Shown: positions 1 to 5,211 of the stretch, piece after piece | Numbering within the stretch: position 1 is the first letter of the stretch | Layout of the letters: every line of letters begins with the position of its first letter | Assembly (NCBI GenBank): GCA_964521525.1 | Contig: CAZFTD010000212.1 | Span: forward strand, 1-5,273 | Direction: 5' to 3' | From: CALEUX01 sp964521525 | GTDB lineage: Bacteria; Bacteroidota; Bacteroidia; Bacteroidales; Marinilabiliaceae | Length of the DNA: 5,273 nucleotides | Made by a program: the position numbers and the translations under genes | Notes under the pieces: model-generated | Told to the model about the DNA's origin: nothing | What the model saw: only the letters and a program-made list of their open reading frames with translations | The model's database searches: none

Positions 1-24
1 GGCTTTGTGTACTATGGTTTTCAT
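1..24 (-). CDS. Pirin family protein, N-terminal fragment (cut by window edge)
   Basis: Eight codons are visible, reading MKTIVHKA, and run in frame off the left edge. Pirins of Bacteroidota commonly begin MKT(I/V)(I/L/V)HKA followed by D-x-RG, so the fragment matches the usual start of that family: bicupin iron-binding proteins that include quercetinase-like enzymes and redox-sensitive regulators. The start lies 26 nt behind the stop of the YceI-family gene on the same strand, and YceI and pirin genes are often paired in this phylum, which supports both the call and a shared transcript. A competing ATG at 34-32 is in another frame and gives MFKNENHSTQ, which resembles nothing I know. No Shine-Dalgarno is seen. 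With only eight residues this is a recognition from the N-terminus plus context, not a domain assignment. Confidence 0.65.
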
Positions 25-50
25 TTTTAAACATATTAATCATTAACCAA

Positions 51-587
51 TTACTGCTTAACAAACTGTACTTCTGCACTCACTGTTACCTCATCACTCA
101 CCAAAACACCTCCGGTTTCCAATGCTGCATTCCAGTTTAAACCCCAGTCTTTTCTGTTAATTTTACCCGAAACCGAAAAACCGGCTTTCTCGTTACCCCA
201 GGGATCTTTATTAATGCCACCAAATTCAACATTCAGAACTACCTCTTTAGCAACGCCTTTAATGGTTAGAATGCCTTTTAATTGATGCTCGTCGTCGCCT
301 TGTCTTGTTAAGGAAACCGATTTGAAGGTTAATTCTTCAAAATTAGCAACATCAAAAAAGTCGGCACTTTTTAAATGATTATCACGGTCGGTGTTGTTGG
401 TAAAAATAGAATCGGCTTTAATATTAACCGTTACCGAACCTTTTGTAAAGTCGTTACCTTCCGATTCGGCAGTGGCTGAGAAGTTTCTGAATTCACCCTT
501 AACATTGGTAATCATTAAATGCTTCACTTTGAAAAGAATTTCGCTGTGCGTTGGGTCAAGTACCCATTTGGTTTTAGCTGTGCTCAT
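51..587 (-). CDS. YceI family protein (lipocalin-like, polyisoprenoid-binding fold)
   Basis: The product is 178 residues, the normal length of a single YceI domain. Family hallmarks are W-x-L-DPTHS-x-I-x-F-x-VKHL-MI near residues 8-26, a V-x-G-F segment here as VKGEF (29-33), D-RD-x-HLKSADFFDV (67-80), the central LKG-x-LTI-x-GV (103-112) and the late NRKDWGLNWN stretch (144-153). The fold is a beta barrel that binds long amphipathic molecules such as isoprenoid quinones or polyisoprenoids. E. coli YceI is exported, but this protein starts MSTAKTKWVLDPT with no signal peptide and no membrane segment, so it is probably cytoplasmic, as for many Bacteroidota members. It is followed after 26 nt by an apparent pirin gene, which suggests a two-gene redox or stress operon. 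No Shine-Dalgarno precedes the ATG. An inverted repeat at 641-660 could be its operator. The family call is firm; the ligand is unknown. Confidence 0.93.
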   Translation of the reverse strand: MSTAKTKWVLDPTHSEILFKVKHLMITNVKGEFRNFSATAESEGNDFTKGSVTVNIKADSIFTNNTDRDNHLKSADFFDVANFEELTFKSVSLTRQGDDEHQLKGILTIKGVAKEVVLNVEFGGINKDPWGNEKAGFSVSGKINRKDWGLNWNAALETGGVLVSDEVTVSAEVQFVKQ

Positions 588-640
588 AATTGTAAGTTTT
601 AATTAATATACTATTGATTTTCTGTTCATTAAATTCATTT

Positions 641-660
641 TTAGGACTTTTTTATCCTAA
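641..660. promoter_or_regulatory. Candidate operator: TTAGGA-N8-TCCTAA inverted repeat
   Basis: TTAGGA (641-646) and TCCTAA (655-660) are perfect 6-base inverted arms around an 8-base T-rich spacer. The repeat is centred about 63 nt upstream of the YceI ATG, in the only interval where the YceI(-pirin) promoter can lie. Neither side has the GC-rich stem plus U-tract of a terminator, so a dimeric repressor or activator site is the better reading. I do not recognise the regulator. No convincing TAnnTTTG box was found beside it. Confidence 0.4.
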
Positions 661-671
661 TTGAAAATATT

Positions 672-702
672 AAAAAACTGCACTAACAATCAGTGCAATT
701 TT
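672..702 (-). terminator. Probable intrinsic terminator of the AraC-family gene
   Basis: TGCACT (679-684) and AGTGCA (692-697) form a perfect 6-bp stem with a 7-nt loop. After one C/A mismatch, AAAA (674-677) pairs with TTTT (699-702). Read on the minus strand, the hairpin is followed by a run of six T. It lies about 70 nt beyond the regulator's stop codon and before the inverted repeat and start of the YceI gene, so it would separate the two transcripts. The stem is short, so termination may be partial. Confidence 0.55.
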
Positions 703-768
703 GATAGTACAAAAATACAATGCATAATAACGTTGGTGGTAATGGATTTCGGAAGCTTTGTTGTGTTT

Positions 769-1599
769 TTAGGAAAGTATCTTGCGCATTTCTTTCCGGA
801 AGGTTGTTGGTGTAAGTCCGCTTGATTTTTTAAAAACAGTTGTAAAACAGGATTTTTCATTATATCCGAGGTCGAATCCTATTTCGGCAACTGTTTTATC
901 GGTGCTCACCAGAAGGTTTTTCCCTTCGGTCATTCGGCGCGATTCAATAATTTCCGAAACACTTTGATTAATCATGTTTTGACAAATTGAGTTCAGATTC
1001 CGGATAGACATATTGAGTTTATCGGCATAAAATTCAACGCCTACCGGTTTGCGAAAATTCTCTTCCAAAACTTCCAGAAACTTTTTAAAAGTGGAGTTTT
1101 GCGTATTAGCCGAAGCATCCTGATTAACCTCCTGTCGTTCTCGTTCAGCCTCAATCATAGAAAACAAAACCCTTAATAGGTCTCTAACCACTGACATTTT
1201 GGGCGATGGTAGTTGCATTTCGGCAAACATCATTTCACAAATGGCTACCATTCTGCTAAAAGCATTTTTATCCTTTATTTCCAAATCAGAATGGGCATAA
1301 TAGTGTGAATATAAGCGGAAATAAGTATCAGAAAGAAATTCTGTTTTAAACCTAATTACCCAAATACCACAATTACCGTTACACAAAAGCGGTTTTACCC
1401 GATGTAATTTCCCTTTGGCAATAAAACTTGTAAATGGAGCTTTTAAAATAGTGGCGTTAAAATCGATAAAATGTTCCAATTCACCATCCATTCCAACCAA
1501 CAGCTCCTCATAATCGTGAATATGAGGTTCGTTGGGCTCTTCAGAAATTTTTGAAACTTCTGCCGCTGTAAGCTGGTATATTTTAAATAATTCGCTCAT
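769..1599 (-). CDS. AraC-family transcriptional regulator
   Basis: The product is 276 residues, typical of a two-domain AraC protein. The N-terminal part (about 1-150) is a cupin-like sensor: HIHDYEELLV (26-35) is the usual metal/ligand-pocket strand, followed by F-I-A-K-G-x-LHRV (59-68). A Gln/Asn/Ser-rich linker (about 156-170) leads to the DNA-binding domain at about 171-272. The first helix-turn-helix covers about 187-210 (FYADKLNMSIRNLNSICQ) and the second about 236-262, with the family signature V-AEIGFDLGYNEKS-CFTTVFKKSSGLTPTTFRK. Cys is found at 73 and 77 in CNGNC, which could be a metal or redox element, though this is only a guess. The effector is unknown. The start is set by the only nearby in-frame ATG; there is no Shine-Dalgarno. 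It follows the GH5 gene by 83 nt on the same strand, so it may control that gene, itself or a remote locus. A repeated GCTAA motif directly before the ATG is a candidate autoregulatory site. Confidence 0.93.
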   Translation of the reverse strand: MSELFKIYQLTAAEVSKISEEPNEPHIHDYEELLVGMDGELEHFIDFNATILKAPFTSFIAKGKLHRVKPLLCNGNCGIWVIRFKTEFLSDTYFRLYSHYYAHSDLEIKDKNAFSRMVAICEMMFAEMQLPSPKMSVVRDLLRVLFSMIEAERERQEVNQDASANTQNSTFKKFLEVLEENFRKPVGVEFYADKLNMSIRNLNSICQNMINQSVSEIIESRRMTEGKNLLVSTDKTVAEIGFDLGYNEKSCFTTVFKKSSGLTPTTFRKEMRKILS

Positions 1600-1603
1600 A
1601 ACA

Positions 1604-1630
1604 GCTAATGATTAGCCAATTAGATGCTAA
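1604..1630. promoter_or_regulatory. Candidate AraC-type operator with repeated GCTAA half-sites
   Basis: GCTAAT (1604-1609) is mirrored at once by ATTAGC (1611-1616), a perfect 6+1+6 inverted repeat. GCTAA recurs in direct orientation at 1626-1630, 22 bp from the first copy. AraC-family dimers commonly bind direct half-sites about two helical turns apart, so the 22-bp spacing is suggestive. The cluster sits 5-31 nt upstream of the regulator's start codon, where binding would block transcription or initiation. The sequence is AT-rich and short, so chance is possible. Confidence 0.35.
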
Positions 1631-1650
1631 ACTTATTTAATAATTGTTCC

Positions 1651-1675
1651 AAAAACTATTTTAGTATCTTAAAAT
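1651..1675 (-). terminator. Weak possible terminator after the GH5 gene
   Basis: ATTTTA (1658-1663) and TAAAAT (1670-1675) pair around a 6-nt loop just 7 nt behind the GH5 stop codon. On the minus strand the hairpin is followed by AGTTTTTGG. The stem is all A-T and would be unstable, so read-through into the AraC-family gene is likely. It is listed because it is the only hairpin in the 83-nt gap. Confidence 0.25.
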
Positions 1676-1682
1676 CACGATA

Positions 1683-3404
1683 TTAATCTTTTAAAATTTT
1701 AATTCTCGCAAATTTATTATCACCTTTTAATTCTACTAAGTAAAAACCTTTGGGCAAATGGCTTAAACGAACAGGAGCTGTGCTTTGCTTGCTAACCTGA
1801 GTACCATTTAAATTATAAACAATTATTTCGTTGAAAAGATGAGAGTCTTCAACATATAAGAAATCCTTAACCGGGTTTGGAAATACCTTAGCATTTATAC
1901 TTTCAGCATCTCTAACCGAAAGCCCAATGGTTACCATTTCTACTTTAATCTGTGTTAGGGATAAACCAATTGAGGAATTTCCAACATCAAAAACCAGACG
2001 AGCATTGGGATCGCTATCGCTATTCATGGTAAAGGTGTAGCTGTAATCTTGTAGAGTGTTATTAAAATCAGCCCAAAAATAACCACTATAAGCATCATAT
2101 GGATTAGATGCCCGCCCAATATAAATTGAAGCTCCCCGAGGACTGGGTGATGAACCTTTAAACGATAACCTGTACAATTTATTTTTAACCAGCGCAATAG
2201 GCGTTTTCATCATTTGAGCATGCCAAACTTGGGTTCCACCCGATGTAAGTGACAGGTTAAGGTTGCCCGATTGGGCTTCCAGAGACCCTGAAGCACCATT
2301 GCTCGAATTTAAAATCCAGCCATCAAAACCCGACGAAAAATTGCTGATATATACCGGAGTCAACTCAATAGGTGTTGGTTGGGGCATAGGGTTTACCAAT
2401 AAAGCATCGGCCAACTCAGTAATAACCTGTTCGGTTTGAGGATTATAAATGCCAAAGCCCGCCGAAAACTCCCAATAAGCCCAACTAAAGCCCTGCTCTT
2501 CAAACCAACGAGCCAGAAAGTTAGTCCAGCGCACACGCGAGGCCATATCAGCTTTGCTATATGCTCCAAACTCCCCAATGTGAACGGGAACATGCTGACT
2601 TTCTGAAAACTGTTTCAGTTCATTGAACTCACTTTTAACTCTATTCCGTTCGGCTTCGGTATCGTACCATTGAGTACCAAGCCAGGCATTTGACTCCTCG
2701 CCCACCCACTCAGCGCCTTGATGCGTAAACTGAAATGGGTTGTAATAATGTACCGATACAATAATATTTTCATCATTGGGCAAATCAAGATACTGTACAC
2801 CGCTTAATCCGCCAAAGTCGGCCGTTCCCATAAGTACGAACCGGGTTGGGTTAGTTTTCCTGATTTCTGTTAAAGCCTCGGCAAAGAAAGAATTCCATAT
2901 GGCAGGGGTAATATTTCCATGAGGTTCGTTTAAGACTTCGAACAGCAAATCATCAGGATAGTCCTTAAAATAGGTGGCAATTTGATTCCATTGCGATAAA
3001 AAACGTTCCTTCTGCCCATTTGGGTCAGCGAATAACTCATCGTGATGGTGCATATTAATGATGGGAAGCAAATTGTTTTCCAGAGCCACATCAACCACCA
3101 GTTTAATACGCTCTAAAAACGTTGCCGAAATGGTGTAAGGTGCTGCAGCCATACTGCGATCTGAAGGTTCCCAACGTATGGGAATACGAACATGCTTAAA
3201 ACCCAACTCTGCCATTTTTACAAAATACTCTGGTTTCCAAGGATTTCCCCATTCTGTTTCGGTAGGAGCTTCAAAAGCATTTCCCATGTTGATTCCGCGC
3301 CCTAACCGTTCATTCATTTCAAATGCTGATGCACGATTCTGTGCAAAAACAGAGGTTGAGAAAATAAAGGCGCTAAAAAATATTGGTAGTAAATGTTTTT
3401 TCAT
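1683..3404 (-). CDS. Secreted GH5 endo-beta-glucanase/mannanase (Cel5A-like, probable GH5_25) with CBM and T9SS tail
   Basis: This 573-residue multidomain enzyme should hydrolyse internal beta-1,4 linkages of cellulose-like glucans, lichenan or mannans outside the cell. A signal peptide covers residues 1-21 (cleavage after VFA, before QN). The catalytic GH5 barrel spans about 26-336. LGRGIN-x-GNA-x-EAP (34-47), HVRIPIRW (71-78), HHH (119-121), the acid/base Glu160 in EVLNEPHG, HYYNPFQFTHQGAEW (219-233), the nucleophile Glu278 in HIGEFGAY and AYWEF (309-313) closely follow Thermotoga maritima Cel5A as I remember it, hence subfamily GH5_25. A Pro-rich linker (about 338-350) leads to a beta-sandwich module (about 351-492) resembling CBM4/CBM9-type domains. 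Residues about 503-573 form a type A T9SS sorting domain (VFPNPVKDFLYV, then LPKGFYLVELK), which predicts export through the Por system and surface attachment or release. It lies 29 nt behind the SDR gene, a likely operon. No Shine-Dalgarno. The exact substrate is inferred, not seen. Confidence 0.95.
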   Translation of the reverse strand: MKKHLLPIFFSAFIFSTSVFAQNRASAFEMNERLGRGINMGNAFEAPTETEWGNPWKPEYFVKMAELGFKHVRIPIRWEPSDRSMAAAPYTISATFLERIKLVVDVALENNLLPIINMHHHDELFADPNGQKERFLSQWNQIATYFKDYPDDLLFEVLNEPHGNITPAIWNSFFAEALTEIRKTNPTRFVLMGTADFGGLSGVQYLDLPNDENIIVSVHYYNPFQFTHQGAEWVGEESNAWLGTQWYDTEAERNRVKSEFNELKQFSESQHVPVHIGEFGAYSKADMASRVRWTNFLARWFEEQGFSWAYWEFSAGFGIYNPQTEQVITELADALLVNPMPQPTPIELTPVYISNFSSGFDGWILNSSNGASGSLEAQSGNLNLSLTSGGTQVWHAQMMKTPIALVKNKLYRLSFKGSSPSPRGASIYIGRASNPYDAYSGYFWADFNNTLQDYSYTFTMNSDSDPNARLVFDVGNSSIGLSLTQIKVEMVTIGLSVRDAESINAKVFPNPVKDFLYVEDSHLFNEIIVYNLNGTQVSKQSTAPVRLSHLPKGFYLVELKGDNKFARIKILKD

Positions 3405-3433
3405 GAGCGTAAATTTATTAGGTGTTATAAATT

Positions 3434-4183
3434 CTAATCATTAGTTTCCAAAATATAAATCATTTTACGGGTCATTCCGCCATCAACACGAATTTCTTCT
3501 CCATTAATAAAATCGTTACCTGGCTGGCAAAGAAACAGTGCTATGGAGGCCACATCGTCAGGCCTGCCAACCCTACCCGAAGGATGTTGCCGGTGATCGG
3601 CATCTGATAATTCACTAATATGGCCGTTGTGTATCCAACCCGGAGTAATACAATTTACAGTTATTCCGGTTCCTGCCAGAGAATTGGCCAATGCGTGGGT
3701 TAGCGACACAATGCCTCCTTTTGAGGCACTATAGGCTTCTCCACCAGGTTCCGACATCACATATCTGGTGGAAGCAATATTGATAATTCTGCCATAACTA
3801 CCATTGGTGTGCAATCGTGCAAACTCTCTGGAGAAAATGAATGGAGCCCTTAAATTAACACTGATAATTTCATCAAAATCAGAGGTTTTGCAATCAACCA
3901 ATGATGTAAAACGACTGATACCGGCATTATTAATTAAAATATCAGCTTCTCCCCAGAACTCTTTAACCTTCTGATAAAGCATTATAATACCGGGATCGTC
4001 GGCAATATTTAAGGTTTCAACGTTGCACTGAGGGTATTTCGTTTTTAACTGATTTAACCCGGTTTCATCTTTATCAATGGCCCATACCCAACAACCCTGC
4101 GACAGAAAAGTGGTAGCTAAAGAAAGACCAATACCATTGGCGGCACCGGTAATAATTACCTTTTTGTTGTTAAAAAAACTCAT
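3434..4183 (-). CDS. Short-chain dehydrogenase/reductase (classical SDR)
   Basis: The product is 249 residues, the standard length of a classical SDR, with a single Rossmann-fold domain in the cytoplasm. The cofactor motif TGAANGIG is at 12-19. An acidic residue closes the second strand (AID, Asp37), which usually favours NAD(H) over NADP(H). NNAG is at 85-88. The catalytic tetrad is Asn110, Ser138, Tyr151 and Lys155 (Y-S-A-S-K). PG (181-182) and the C-terminal VDGGMTRKMIY (233-243) complete the fold. Such enzymes oxidise or reduce sugars, polyols or acyl substrates; name-level calls such as 3-oxoacyl-ACP reductase or glucose 1-dehydrogenase cannot be separated from the sequence. It is the first gene after a strong terminator and is followed after 29 nt by the GH5 gene, so the two are probably cotranscribed. 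A role in processing a released sugar is a reasonable but untested inference. No Shine-Dalgarno is present. Confidence 0.93.
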   Translation of the reverse strand: MSFFNNKKVIITGAANGIGLSLATTFLSQGCWVWAIDKDETGLNQLKTKYPQCNVETLNIADDPGIIMLYQKVKEFWGEADILINNAGISRFTSLVDCKTSDFDEIISVNLRAPFIFSREFARLHTNGSYGRIINIASTRYVMSEPGGEAYSASKGGIVSLTHALANSLAGTGITVNCITPGWIHNGHISELSDADHRQHPSGRVGRPDDVASIALFLCQPGNDFINGEEIRVDGGMTRKMIYILETND

Positions 4184-4200
4184 GTTGAATAAGGTGTTAA

Positions 4201-4209
4201 CAAAGTATA
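4201..4209 (-). promoter_or_regulatory. Weak candidate -7 box of the SDR-GH5 unit
   Basis: On the minus strand TATACTTTG resembles the Bacteroidota -7 box TAnnTTTG but has one base too few between TA and TTTG. It overlaps the end of the upstream gene's terminator U-tract and lies 17-25 nt before the SDR start codon. No TTTG-type -33 element is found at the usual distance. It is listed because a promoter should lie between the terminator and the SDR gene. Confidence 0.22.
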
Positions 4210-4247
4210 AAAATAAAAAAAAACAGGCTTCTTTATAAAGCCTGTTT
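4209..4247 (-). terminator. Strong intrinsic terminator of the DWM-repeat gene
   Basis: AAACAGGCTT (4221-4230) pairs perfectly with AAGCCTGTTT (4238-4247), a 10-bp stem with a 7-nt loop. On the minus strand the stem runs directly into a long T-tract (nine T, one A, five T). It begins 66 nt beyond the stop codon of the repeat protein gene and ends 25 nt before the SDR start, so it isolates the repeat gene as a single-gene transcript. It could also act weakly on the plus strand, where no gene needs it. Confidence 0.88.
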
Positions 4248-4313
4248 CTTATTTGTAAGCAATCTATTCAGTTTTACCAAAACTCTATATCACATTGAAA
4301 GTCTCAAAAACAA

Positions 4314-4880
4314 TCAGTTCCAAAATCTTTGATCCAACATCCAGCTATGCAGAGAAACCTCATTCTCAACAACAAAGTCATTGCCATCAACATTTAACAT
4401 CCATTTTAGTAATTCAACCGGTTCGGTTTCATTATTCAAAATAAACTGATGATCTTCCAACATCCAATCCATCACGTTCAAATCAGATAAACTTTGGCTA
4501 TAATCATACCCAATGTAAGCGTGTTCCTCAACCATCCAATCAACCAGATAGTATGTTGAATTGTAATCGGCATCAAACATCCAATCGGTGCTCAGGTACT
4601 CTTCATTTTGCCAAATTTCCGAGCCATCTTCCATCTGTACCATCCAATCCTCTACCCTGGCATCCTCAGAACGGAATACGAATGCCAAATCATCCAGCAT
4701 CCAATCCTGAATATTCATATTATTCTCAACCACAACAATTTTTGTATAGGCAGGATAATTAAGAGACATATAACTATTTTGTTTGTCGGCACCATTACGC
4801 TGAGCCACTGAAACTGTGTTAACCATTGCAATTAAAACCAGTACGGCTACAAATTTTACTATGATTGCTTTTGTTTTCAT
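4314..4880 (-). CDS. Secreted acidic protein with seven Trp-Met (DWM) repeats, unknown function
   Basis: I do not recognise a named family. The 188-residue product has a clear signal peptide (about 1-26, KFVAVLVLIAMVNTVSVA before QRNG). The mature part holds seven Trp-Met motifs with Trp at 60, 79, 100, 115, 139, 160 and 180, spaced 15-24 residues, consensus (L/V/I)-x-(D)-W-M-(L/V/F) followed by acidic residues and an aromatic. The chain ends with the last unit, HSWMLDQRFWN. The mature region has about 33 Asp/Glu against 7 Lys/Arg, nine Trp and no Cys, so it should be exported, very acidic and without disulphides. No lipobox, T9SS tail or other transmembrane segment is seen. The ATG at 4880 is chosen over one at 4928 because a perfect AGGAGG lies 7 nt before it, the signal peptide starts there, and the upstream ATG would precede the predicted transcript start. 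The gene stands alone between a sigma-54-like promoter and a strong terminator. I have an uncertain memory of similar ExWM-repeat hypotheticals in Bacteroidota. Confidence 0.85.
   Translation of the reverse strand: MKTKAIIVKFVAVLVLIAMVNTVSVAQRNGADKQNSYMSLNYPAYTKIVVVENNMNIQDWMLDDLAFVFRSEDARVEDWMVQMEDGSEIWQNEEYLSTDWMFDADYNSTYYLVDWMVEEHAYIGYDYSQSLSDLNVMDWMLEDHQFILNNETEPVELLKWMLNVDGNDFVVENEVSLHSWMLDQRFWN
4338..4706 (-). repeat. Degenerate coding repeats encoding the DWM motif
   Basis: On the plus strand CATCCAATC (minus GAT-TGG-ATG, Asp-Trp-Met) occurs exactly five times, at 4461, 4533, 4578, 4641 and 4698. Diverged copies start at 4338 and 4398. Sequence between the copies is not conserved at DNA level, so this is an old protein-level repeat kept by selection on Trp-Met, not a recent tandem duplication. 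Confidence 0.85.
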
Positions 4881-4887
4881 ATCTGTT

Positions 4888-4893
4888 CCTCCT
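4888..4893 (-). promoter_or_regulatory. Consensus Shine-Dalgarno of the DWM-repeat gene
   Basis: The minus strand reads AGAGGAGG-AACAGAT-ATG: a perfect AGGAGG core 7 nt before the start at 4880. It fixes the start codon. None of the other four visible starts (4183, 3404, 1599, 587) has a comparable site, in keeping with the usual weak use of Shine-Dalgarno in Bacteroidota. Confidence 0.85.
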
Positions 4894-4930
4894 CTTTTGT
4901 TATAAACATTTAAAGATACAAGAACCATTG

Positions 4931-4948
4931 AAACAAGCAGTGTGCCAA
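4931..4948 (-). promoter_or_regulatory. Candidate sigma-54 (RpoN) promoter of the DWM-repeat gene
   Basis: The minus strand reads TTGGCAC-ACTGC-TTGTTT. The sigma-54 consensus is YTGGCACG-N4-TTGCW; this fits the -24 element and the spacing exactly but has A for G after CAC and T for C in the -12 GC doublet. Transcription would start near 4921, giving a leader of about 41 nt that contains the Shine-Dalgarno. The -12 mismatch is the main weakness. A housekeeping-like alternative, TATCTTTA (7 of 8 to TAnnTTTG, 4910-4917), overlaps the same region without a well-spaced -33 box. Confidence 0.5.
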
Positions 4949-5138
4949 CTTTATTAAGTACCTGTTATTCTTTATTTTATAAATTACAAAATGTATAAAG
5001 CAGTCACAATGTGTGTTCGTCTTTGTTATATATATTGTACGAAACTGAACACTTAAAAGTTACAGCGTTTATTAAAAAATGTTAATATAAAGATAATGAA
5101 AAACTGCCGTCAGGTCAATAATTTTTATAAGTAGGATG
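4949..5138. other. AT-rich intergenic stretch between divergent transcripts
   Basis: Together with the flanking promoters this is the 331-nt gap between the DWM-repeat start and the tRNA. I see no coding frame of note, no tandem repeat and no mobile-element end. The only structure is an 8-base inverted repeat, AAAACTGC (5100-5107) and GCAGTTTT (5141-5148), with a 33-nt loop. The stretch is long enough to hold sites for an enhancer-binding activator if the sigma-54 promoter is real, but no paired operator stands out. Confidence 0.5.
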
Positions 5139-5168
5139 TTGCAGTTTTAAAGAAAGCCGTTAAATTTG
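5139..5168 (+). promoter_or_regulatory. Bacteroidota housekeeping promoter of tRNA-Gly
   Basis: TTG (5139-5141), a 19-nt spacer and TAAATTTG (5161-5168) match the -33/-7 promoter of the primary sigma factor in Bacteroidota (TTTG-N19-20-TAnnTTTG) in sequence and spacing. Transcription would begin about 35-38 nt before the tRNA 5' end, leaving a short leader for RNase P to remove. Confidence 0.75.
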
Positions 5169-5211
5169 CGTTCATCTAAAGGTATCGTAACTGAAGTTTT
5201 ATAGAATACAA

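Noticed and set aside
391..606. Plus-strand open frame of 71 codons opposite the YceI gene
   Set aside because: It lies almost wholly inside a clear YceI gene on the other strand and its translation shows no domain or plausible start signal.
4338..4706. Regularly spaced CATCCAATC copies as a CRISPR array or regulatory iterons
   Set aside because: The copies are only 9 bases, unevenly spaced, in frame within a coding region, and are explained by conserved Asp-Trp-Met codons.
4553..4811. Overlapping plus-strand open frames opposite the DWM-repeat gene
   Set aside because: They are antisense to a gene with a signal peptide, ribosome site and protein-level repeats; their His/Pro/Asn-rich translations reflect the complement of the repeat codons.
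4881..4928. Upstream ATG at 4928 as the start of the DWM-repeat protein
   Set aside because: It would add 16 residues before a normal signal peptide, has no ribosome site, and lies upstream of the transcript start implied by the sigma-54-like promoter.
5100..5148. AAAACTGC/GCAGTTTT inverted repeat as a terminator or riboswitch upstream of the tRNA
   Set aside because: The 33-nt loop is long, no U-tract or conserved core follows, and its right arm overlaps the tRNA promoter's -33 region; chance in AT-rich DNA is likely.
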